From Acidimicrobiales bacterium (lineage in GTDB: Bacteria; Actinomycetota; Acidimicrobiia; Acidimicrobiales; AC-9): DNA of 64,000 bases. Every line of letters begins with the position of its first letter. Position 1 is the stretch's first letter. The stretch is taken from the NCBI GenBank assembly GCA_036270875.1, contig DATBBR010000050.1, positions 1 to 64,000 of the forward strand, in the 5' to 3' direction. Under the pieces are notes generated by a model that did no database searches, was not told where the DNA came from, and saw only the letters and a list, made by a program, of their open reading frames with translations. A program made the position numbers and the translations under genes. This document shows, piece after piece, positions 57,824 through 64,000 of the stretch.

Positions 57824-60553
57824 GTGGCCAAGGTGATGCTGCTCGACGGCAACTCGCTGGCTTACCGCGCCTTCTTCGCACTCCCGACCGACATGGCCAC
57901 GGCGTCCGGGCAGGTCACCAACTCCGTGTTCGGCTTCACCTCGATGCTGATCAACCTGTTGAAGGACCACCATCCCGACGCCATCGCCGTGGCCTTCGAC
58001 CGGCCGGAGCCGACGTTTCGCCACGAGGTGGTCGAGGACTACAAGGCGGGACGAGCAGAGGCGCCCGACATCCTGCGCCAACAGATGGGCCTGGTGCGCC
58101 AGGTCGTCGAGGTGCTGCACGTTCCCACCGTCGAGCTGGCGGGCTTCGAGGCCGACGACGTGATCGCCACCCTCGCCACGCGCGCCCGGGACCGTGGCGA
58201 CGACGTGATCATCGTCACCGGCGACCGCGACACGTACCAGCTGGTGGAGGACCCACACGTCAAGGTGCTCTACAACCGCCGGGGCGTGAGCGACTACGTG
58301 CTCTACGACGAGGCCGGGATCAAGGAGCGCACGGGCGTGACCCCGGCCCAGTACCCGACCTACGCCGCCCTGCGGGGCGACCCCTCCGACAACCTGCCGG
58401 GGGTGCCGGGAGTCGGGGAGAAGACGGCGGCCCGGTTGGTCACCGAGTACGGGGACCTCGACGGGGTGTTCGCCAACCTGGATCGCGCCACGCCCAAGCT
58501 CCGACAGGCGCTGGCCGAGCACGAGCCGCAGGTGCGGCGCAACGCCGAGGTCATCCCGCTCGTACGGGACCTGCCCCTCGACGTCGACCTGGACAAGCTG
58601 TCCATGGGGGGGTGGGACCCGGAGGAAGTCCGCCGGCTGTTCGCCTTCCTGGAGTTCCGCACGCTGTGGGACCGCCTGGTCGAGGCGCTGGGTCCGCAGG
58701 GCGAGGCTCTCAGCGGACCGGTGGGCGCCCAACCCTTCGAGATCGAGCTCCACGTGGCCGCCAGGCCCGACGACGCGTCGGCGGCCCTCTCCGCCCTCCT
58801 CGCCCGCGGTGGGGCGGTCGTCGTCGAGGCGGCATGGGAGGGCCAGCCCGGGCGGTCGTCGATCCTCGGCCTGGCCTTGGCCACGGCGACGACCACACCG
58901 CCCGAGGGCGAGGGACGCGAGCCGCCGGACCGCCCACCCGACGAGGTCGTCTGGATCCCCGCTGCCACGCTCGAAGCCTTCGAAGTCGCCGAGGTGCTGA
59001 CCCGGCTCGTCGGGCCCGACGGCGTGGCGACCGTGGCCCACCGGGCCAAGGAGCTCATGCGCGCCCTCACCCCGATGGGGGTGAACATCGCCCGTCTCGA
59101 GCTCGACACCGCCGTGGCCGCCTACCTGGTCGAGCCGGGGGAGAGCACCTACCCGCTCGAGGAGCTGGCCGCCCGCTACGCGGGCGTCGACGTCAGGTCG
59201 CCGGCGGCCCCGCCCGCCGGCCAGCTCGACCTCGAGGGAACGGCGACGGACCCCGCCGAAGACACCGGTCGTCGGGCTGCTGCGGTCGCCCGGTTGGCCC
59301 CCGCCCTGAGCGCGGCCCTCACGGCGCGCGGCCTGTCCATGCTCCACGACGAGGTGGAGCTCCCGTTGGTGCGCGTGTTGGCTCGCATGGAGGTGGCGGG
59401 CGTCCGGGTCGATGTCGACTATCTGACGTCCGTGGTGCGGACCCTGACCGAGGAGGTCCAGCGCCTCGACGGTGAGATCCAGGACCTGGCCGGGATGGAG
59501 TTCCGGGTCAACTCGACCCAACAGCTGCGCACGGTGCTGTTCGACAAGCTTGGGCTGGCACCGCAGAAAAAGACCAAGACCGGCTACTCCACCGACGCCG
59601 CCTCGTTGGAGCGACTCCGAGGCGAGCACCCGGTCATCGATGCCCTCCTGCGGTACCGGGAGGTGGAGAAGCTGCGATCGACGTACGGCGACAGCCTCCT
59701 GGCCGAGGTCGCCGGGGACGGGCGCATCCACGCCAGCTTCAACCAGACCGTCGCCCGGACCGGTCGATTGTCCTCGGACCAGCCCAACCTGCACAACATC
59801 CCCATCCGCAGTGAGGAGGGGCGCCGGCTGCGGCGGGCCTTCATCCCGGCCGAGGGGTGCTCCCTGCTCATCGCCGACTACAACCAGATCGAGCTTCGGG
59901 TCATCGCCCACCTGGCGGACGACCCGGGCCTCATCGAGGCCTTCGACTTCGGCCAGGACATCCACAACACCACCGCCGCTCGGGTCTTCGGGGTCGAGCC
60001 CGAGGACGTGACGCTCTCCCAGCGCTCCAAGGCCAAGATGGTCTCGTACGGCCTGGCCTACGGAATGGAGGCCTACGGCCTGTCGCAGCGACTCGCCATC
60101 GACGTGGAGGAGGCGGCGATCATCCTGGCCGCCTACTTCGAGGCCTTTCCCAACGTGCGGGCCTATATGGATGCCACCGTGGCCGAGGCCAGGACGAAGG
60201 GCTACACCCAGACGCTGTTCGGTCGGCGCCGACCCATCCCCGAGCTGGCGGCCTCCAACTACCGGGTGCGCCAAGCGGGTGAGCGCCAGGCCATGAACGC
60301 CGGCATCCAGGGACTGGCCGCCGACATCTTCAAGGTCGCCCTGGTTCGCCTCGACACCGCCCTGGAGCGGGAGGGCCTGGCCAGCCGGCTCATCCTCCAG
60401 GTCCACGACGAGGTGATCCTGGAGGTTCCACCGGCCGAGCGCGAGCGGGCCACCGAGCTCACCCTGACCGCCATGCAGGGTGCAGCCGACCTGCGCGTGC
60501 CCCTCACCGTCAACCTGTCGTGGGGATCGACCTGGGCCGAAGCCAAGGTCTGA
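57824..60553 (+). CDS. polA: DNA polymerase I
   Basis: 909 aa. Residues 1-300: 5'-3' exonuclease (VMLLDGNSLAYRAFFALP, FEADDVIATLA, GDRDTYQLV, GVPGVGEKTA). Residues about 310-490: the proofreading fold is present but the DxE motif is absent (VVVEAAWEGQPG at that position), so the 3'-5' exonuclease is expected to be inactive. Residues about 510-909: polymerase with motif A DYNQIELRVIAHL, motif B KAKMVSYGLAYGMEAYGL and motif C QVHDEVILE. Functions in Okazaki maturation and repair. Start GTG 57824. Confidence 0.97.
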   Translation: MAKVMLLDGNSLAYRAFFALPTDMATASGQVTNSVFGFTSMLINLLKDHHPDAIAVAFDRPEPTFRHEVVEDYKAGRAEAPDILRQQMGLVRQVVEVLHVPTVELAGFEADDVIATLATRARDRGDDVIIVTGDRDTYQLVEDPHVKVLYNRRGVSDYVLYDEAGIKERTGVTPAQYPTYAALRGDPSDNLPGVPGVGEKTAARLVTEYGDLDGVFANLDRATPKLRQALAEHEPQVRRNAEVIPLVRDLPLDVDLDKLSMGGWDPEEVRRLFAFLEFRTLWDRLVEALGPQGEALSGPVGAQPFEIELHVAARPDDASAALSALLARGGAVVVEAAWEGQPGRSSILGLALATATTTPPEGEGREPPDRPPDEVVWIPAATLEAFEVAEVLTRLVGPDGVATVAHRAKELMRALTPMGVNIARLELDTAVAAYLVEPGESTYPLEELAARYAGVDVRSPAAPPAGQLDLEGTATDPAEDTGRRAAAVARLAPALSAALTARGLSMLHDEVELPLVRVLARMEVAGVRVDVDYLTSVVRTLTEEVQRLDGEIQDLAGMEFRVNSTQQLRTVLFDKLGLAPQKKTKTGYSTDAASLERLRGEHPVIDALLRYREVEKLRSTYGDSLLAEVAGDGRIHASFNQTVARTGRLSSDQPNLHNIPIRSEEGRRLRRAFIPAEGCSLLIADYNQIELRVIAHLADDPGLIEAFDFGQDIHNTTAARVFGVEPEDVTLSQRSKAKMVSYGLAYGMEAYGLSQRLAIDVEEAAIILAAYFEAFPNVRAYMDATVAEARTKGYTQTLFGRRRPIPELAASNYRVRQAGERQAMNAGIQGLAADIFKVALVRLDTALEREGLASRLILQVHDEVILEVPPAERERATELTLTAMQGAADLRVPLTVNLSWGSTWAEAKV

Positions 60554-60561
60554 CGTCGAGG

Positions 60562-61338
60562 GTGCCGCGTCGGAGCAGGCCGCATTTCTACGAGCGGCTG
60601 GCCGAGATCGTCGGACCCGCCTACCTGCGCTACTCGTTCACCAGGAGCACCGAATCCGAGGTGGCCTTCGTGGCCGACGCTCTCGGTCTGGTGCCCGGCG
60701 AGCGGGTGCTGGACGTCGGCTGCGGACCGGGTCGCCACAGCCACGCCCTGGCTCGCCGGGGTCTGCGGGTGGTTGGGGTCGACGTGGCGGAGCCTTTTGT
60801 CGACCTGGCCCGGCAGCAGGCCCCCGAGGGGGCGACGTTCGTGCGCGGCGACGCCCGCCACCTGCCTGTCCGCCCGGCCAGCGTGGACGCCGTGATCTGC
60901 CTGTGCCAGGGGGGCTTCGGACTGCTAGGGGGCGGCGATGACGAAGGGGCGGCGCTGGCGGCGATGGCCGGGGCGCTTCGCGTGGGTGGGCGGCTGGCGC
61001 TGTCGGCGGTGTCGGCCTATTTCGTGCTCCGCTTCCTCGAGGCAGGCGACACCTTCGACGCCGACCTGGGCGTCAACCACGAGGTGGCGCGGGTTCGGGA
61101 CCAACGGGGTGGGGAGGCGGGGCTCGACCTCTGGACGACGTGCTTCACCCCCCGGGAGCTGCGGCTCCTGTGCGGCCGTGCCGGCCTCGAGGTGCGTGAC
61201 ATCTGGTCCGTCGGACCGGGCCAGTACGCCCGTCGGGCTCCTGATCTCGATCACCCGGAGTCGCTGGTGGTGGCCGAACGGCGCGCCGGGTCTCTGCCAC
61301 CAACCGGGCCCACCAACAGCCTCGCCCCGGGTCCGTGA
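60562..61338 (+). CDS. Class I SAM-dependent methyltransferase
   Basis: 258 aa from GTG 60562, 8 bp after polA (GTG 60520 inside polA is possible). Motif I VLDVGCGPGRHSHALA, acidic GVDVAEPFVDLA, RGDARHLPV, then VDAVICLCQGGFGLLGGGDD, which resembles UbiE/cobalamin-type small-molecule methyltransferases. C-terminal half contains FTPRELRLLCGRAGLEVRDI. Substrate unknown. Next gene rpsA has its own promoter. Confidence 0.85.
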   Translation: MPRRSRPHFYERLAEIVGPAYLRYSFTRSTESEVAFVADALGLVPGERVLDVGCGPGRHSHALARRGLRVVGVDVAEPFVDLARQQAPEGATFVRGDARHLPVRPASVDAVICLCQGGFGLLGGGDDEGAALAAMAGALRVGGRLALSAVSAYFVLRFLEAGDTFDADLGVNHEVARVRDQRGGEAGLDLWTTCFTPRELRLLCGRAGLEVRDIWSVGPGQYARRAPDLDHPESLVVAERRAGSLPPTGPTNSLAPGP

Positions 61339-61348
61339 GGCCTGGTGG

Positions 61349-61354
61349 TAAAAT
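61349..61354 (+). promoter_or_regulatory. Strong -10 (TAAAAT) of rpsA
   Basis: TAAAAT, the most AT-rich hexamer near any start in the window, lies 124 nt before ATG 61478, so rpsA would have a leader of about 115 nt. No clear -35. Confidence 0.5.
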
Positions 61355-61477
61355 CAACCATTGGTGGTTCGCCGCCTCCGGGCCGACTGACAGGGCTCGT
61401 GGGAGACGGAGCGCCACGTGCCTCCCGCCGAACAGTTGCCGCGGGAGCCTTGCCCGGAAAGAAGGCTACCAATCGAC

Positions 61478-62983
61478 ATGTCCGACCAGCGTGCCACGAG
61501 CTCCGTACCAGCCGACGCCGCCCCTCCCGCGGCACCGGAGCCCGCGGTGAATCCCCCCCAGGACGCCGCCCCTGCGCAGGCGGGCGGCGCCAGCGTGCCC
61601 GCTCAGGCGACCCCTCCGGACGAGGGCGGCTCCCAGATGGGCACCTTCGACGAGACCGGCAAGTACACACCCAGGCAGGTCGTCGCCGACGACCTGGGCG
61701 AGATGTCGCTCGAGGATGCCATCGCCGGGACCATCGTCGAGTTCGACGATGGCGACATCGTGCAGGGAAGCGTCGTGAAGGTGGACGCCGACGAGGTGCT
61801 GCTCGACATCGGGTTCAAGTCGGAGGGCGTCATCCCCGCCCGGGAGCTCTCGATTCGCCACGACGTGGATCCGTCGGAGATCGTGACCGTGGGGGACCGC
61901 ATCGAGGCCCTCGTGCTGCAGAAGGAGGACAAGGAGGGGCGACTGGTCCTCTCCAAGAAGCGGGCCCAGTACGAGCGGGCCTGGGGGACCATCGAGAAGA
62001 TCAAGGAGTCGGACGGCGTCGTGAACGGTCCGGTCATCGAGGTCGTGAAGGGCGGCCTGATCCTGGACATCGGGCTCAGGGGCTTCCTCCCCGCGTCGCT
62101 GGTCGAGCTGCGGCGGGTCCGCGACCTGGCCCCTTATGTGGGTCGCAACCTGGACGCCAAGATCATCGAGCTGGACAAGAACCGCAACAACGTCGTGCTC
62201 TCCCGGCGGGCCTGGTTGGAAGAGACCCAGCGCGAGCAGCGCGAGGAGTTCCTCGTCAACTTGAAGCCCGGCGAGGTCCGCCGCGGCACGGTGTCCTCGG
62301 TCGTCAACTTCGGGGCGTTCGTCGACCTCGGCGGCATGGACGGTCTCGTGCACGTCTCCGAGCTGTCGTGGAAGCACGTGGACCATCCCTCGTCGGTCGT
62401 GAGCGTGGGCGACGAGATCGAGGTCCAGGTGCTCGACGTCGACCTCGACAAGGAGCGCATCAGCCTCTCCCTCAAGGCCACCCAGGCCGACCCCTGGCAG
62501 GAGTTCGCCAACGCTCACCGGGTGGGCGAGCTGGTGTACGGCCGGGTGACCAAGCTCGTCCCGTTCGGCGCCTTCATCCAGGTGGGCGACGGCATCGAGG
62601 GGCTCGTGCACATCTCCGAGATGGCCGTGCACCACGTCGACCTGCCCGAGCAGGTGGTCAACCCGGGCGAGGAGCTGTGGGTCAAGATCATCGACATCGA
62701 CCTCCAGCGGCGCCGCATCAGCCTGTCGATCAAGCAGGCGGCCGAGGGCGGCGAGGTCGCTCCTGAGTACCGGGAGGCGTTCGGGGAGCACGCCTACGAC
62801 GAGCAGGGCAACTACATCGGCTACTCGGGGACCGAGTTCACGCCCGAGACCGAGGCCCAGCAGGCCTGGGCCGAGTTCGTCTCCGAGAAGGGCACGACCG
62901 AGGGCGCACCCGAGGGTGCACCTGACGGCGAGGCCGCGCCACCGCCGGCACCGCCGACCGAGGGCGAGTCACCGCCCGCGTGA
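61478..62983 (+). CDS. rpsA: 30S ribosomal protein S1
   Basis: 501 aa from ATG 61478 (AAAGAAGG about 12 nt upstream). After a Pro/Ala-rich N tail of about 60 aa come four S1 (OB-fold) repeats near residues 90-160, 175-245, 262-332 and 347-417 (DIVQGSVVKVDADEVLLDIG; VIEVVKGGLILDIGLRGFLP; RRGTVSSVVNFGAFVDLGG; YGRVTKLVPFGAFIQVGD). The C-terminal 70 aa are acidic and Pro-rich. Actinobacterial S1 has four to six repeats. It binds mRNA; with many leaderless starts in this genome its role in initiation may differ from E. coli (inference). Confidence 0.96.
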   Translation: MSDQRATSSVPADAAPPAAPEPAVNPPQDAAPAQAGGASVPAQATPPDEGGSQMGTFDETGKYTPRQVVADDLGEMSLEDAIAGTIVEFDDGDIVQGSVVKVDADEVLLDIGFKSEGVIPARELSIRHDVDPSEIVTVGDRIEALVLQKEDKEGRLVLSKKRAQYERAWGTIEKIKESDGVVNGPVIEVVKGGLILDIGLRGFLPASLVELRRVRDLAPYVGRNLDAKIIELDKNRNNVVLSRRAWLEETQREQREEFLVNLKPGEVRRGTVSSVVNFGAFVDLGGMDGLVHVSELSWKHVDHPSSVVSVGDEIEVQVLDVDLDKERISLSLKATQADPWQEFANAHRVGELVYGRVTKLVPFGAFIQVGDGIEGLVHISEMAVHHVDLPEQVVNPGEELWVKIIDIDLQRRRISLSIKQAAEGGEVAPEYREAFGEHAYDEQGNYIGYSGTEFTPETEAQQAWAEFVSEKGTTEGAPEGAPDGEAAPPPAPPTEGESPPA

Positions 62984-63004
62984 GCGCACCTGGCCTGGCG
63001 GCGG

Positions 63005-64000
63005 CTACCGGTTCGTGGTCGCCGACGGGGCCGCCCCGAAGCTGACGGGCGACTCCACCGGGAAGTGACAGGCGACGAAGTGGTCGGGACGCATCTGGCG
63101 CATGACCGGCTCCTCTTCGGCGCACCGCTCCTGGGCCCTCGGGCAGCGGGTGCGGAACCGGCAGCCGCTCGGAGGTGACACAGGAGACGGGATCTCTCCG
63201 GCCAGCCCGGCACCGTTGGCCGAAGGACGGGCATCCGGATCGGGCTCGGGGATCGACGCCAGCAGGGCGTTGGTGTAGGGATGCGTCGGGTACCGGTAGA
63301 GGTCGTCGGATCCGGCCACCTCGCAGAGCTTGCCCAGGTACATCACCGCCACCCGATCGCTCACGTTCTTCACGACGGCCAGGTCGTGGGCGATGAAGAT
63401 CATCGTCAGCCCGTAGCGCTCCTTGGTGTCGGCCAGGAGGTTGAGGATCTGGGCCTGGACGGAGACGTCGAGGGCAGACACGGGCTCGTCGCAGATCAAC
63501 AGCTTGGGGTCGAGCATCAGCGACCGGGCGATGCTGATTCGCTGGCACTGCCCGCCGGAGAACTGGTACGGGCGCCGATCGCCGGCGGCCTCCACGTCGA
63601 GCCCCACGGCGTCGAAGACCTCCCGGACCTTGGTGTCACGCTCTCCCGCCCGGCCCCGTCCCCAGATGGCCAGGGGCTCGGCCACGATGTCGACGACGCG
63701 CCGCCGCGGGTTGAGCGACGAGATGGGGTCCTGGAAGATCATCTGCATTTGAGGCCGGGTCTCGCGCAATGCGTGTCGCTTGAGCGCGGTGAGCTCCTGG
63801 CCCGCGAACCGCACCGAGCCCGAGCTCGGGCGGGGAAGCTGCATGACCGCCCTCCCGGTCGTCGATTTCCCGCAACCCGACTCGCCGACGAGGCCGAGGG
63901 TCTCCCCCTTGCGCACGTCGAAGCTCACGTCCGAGACGGCGTGCACCCTCCTCCTGGCGCCGGCGGGGAAGTCCACCACGAGATGCTCGACGCGCAGGAG
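63005..64000 (-). CDS. Oligopeptide/dipeptide ABC transporter ATPase (OppF/DppF-like), partial at the right edge
   Basis: The frame is open through the window end (begins LLRVEHLVVDFPAG), so the start lies outside. Walker A GESGCGKST, Q-loop MIFQDPISSLNPRRRV, signature QFSGGQCQRISIARSL, Walker B LLICDEPVSALDVSVQ, H-loop FIAHDLAVV. C-terminal oligopeptide extension with HPYTNALLASIPEPD and Cys-rich CRFRTRCPRAQERC. It would energise a peptide importer together with genes beyond the edge. Convergent with rpsA, 21 bp apart. Confidence 0.93.
   Translation of the reverse strand, partial: LLRVEHLVVDFPAGARRRVHAVSDVSFDVRKGETLGLVGESGCGKSTTGRAVMQLPRPSSGSVRFAGQELTALKRHALRETRPQMQMIFQDPISSLNPRRRVVDIVAEPLAIWGRGRAGERDTKVREVFDAVGLDVEAAGDRRPYQFSGGQCQRISIARSLMLDPKLLICDEPVSALDVSVQAQILNLLADTKERYGLTMIFIAHDLAVVKNVSDRVAVMYLGKLCEVAGSDDLYRYPTHPYTNALLASIPEPDPDARPSANGAGLAGEIPSPVSPPSGCRFRTRCPRAQERCAEEEPVMRQMRPDHFVACHFPVESPVSFGAAPSATTNR

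Noticed and set aside
57419..60406. 995-residue open frame antisense to polA
   Set aside because: No domain or start support; it mirrors the codon pattern of polA at high GC, and polA has complete catalytic motifs.
1..64000. Insertion sequences, prophage or integrative element
   Set aside because: No transposase, integrase or phage gene and no long terminal inverted repeats; only the 19-bp palindromes suggest mobility.

Overview
This window is chromosomal DNA from a very GC-rich actinobacterium. The strongest lineage markers are a mycothiol synthase (mshD), a WhiB-type iron-sulfur regulator, an ANTAR response regulator, an IdeR/DtxR-type metal repressor, a fused anthranilate synthase and a Pol I without proofreading residues. 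Gene content and style resemble Acidimicrobiia, but that placement is inference. Apart from the two partial edge genes (alaS end, an oligopeptide ABC ATPase), coding density is near complete. I see no transposase, phage gene or CRISPR array.

Layout. 1-8 kb: alaS end, ruvX, mltG, aroE; an MscS channel; two SEDS glycan polymerases (rodA-like and ftsW/rodA-like) around a DUF151 nuclease-like gene; a crotonase. 8-13 kb: polyphosphate block (ppk1, CYTH-CHAD, Nudix). 13-18 kb: envelope lipid and sugar genes, hydrolase, whiB. 18-23.4 kb: a Ser/Thr kinase followed by an unusual cassette: a radical SAM/SPASM enzyme, a Cys-rich methyltransferase fusion and a Tat lipoprotein made almost entirely of His-x-Asp repeats. 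23-27 kb: rlmN, VIT-type transporter, mshD, nth. 27.8-34.3 kb: histidine genes hisD-C-B-H-A-F, then hisI after a GroES-like gene. 34-44 kb: trpE(G), ygfZ, a two-component pair, trpC-F-B-A. 44-52.6 kb: acyl-CoA dehydrogenase-like gene, crcB-DUF190-crcB, ubiB-like kinase and the fatty-acid cluster fabD-H-G-acpP-fabF. 52.9-64 kb: tRNA-Leu, a fused ECF transporter, ANTAR regulator, DtxR-type repressor, polA, methyltransferase, rpsA and a partial ABC ATPase.

Cross-cutting signals. (1) Twenty genes have a TAnnnT hexamer 6-9 nt before the start codon and usually no Shine-Dalgarno, the arrangement expected of leaderless transcripts; in two short divergent gaps the two opposing -10 hexamers overlap. 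(2) A 19-bp palindrome, GCCGGCC-CGGGA-GGCCGGC, recurs at four loci, always near gene ends and in the same orientation. At the trpC/trpF junction it is bracketed by a 56-bp direct duplication that separated two formerly overlapping genes.

The best candidate for an undescribed system is the 19.8-23.4 kb cassette. The radical SAM enzyme has eight SPASM-region cysteines and itself ends in three HGD repeats in the same five-residue register as the 22 HxD motifs of the nearby Tat lipoprotein. A working model (inference) is cytoplasmic radical-SAM and/or methyl modification of a repeat protein that is then exported folded through Tat and lipid-anchored.
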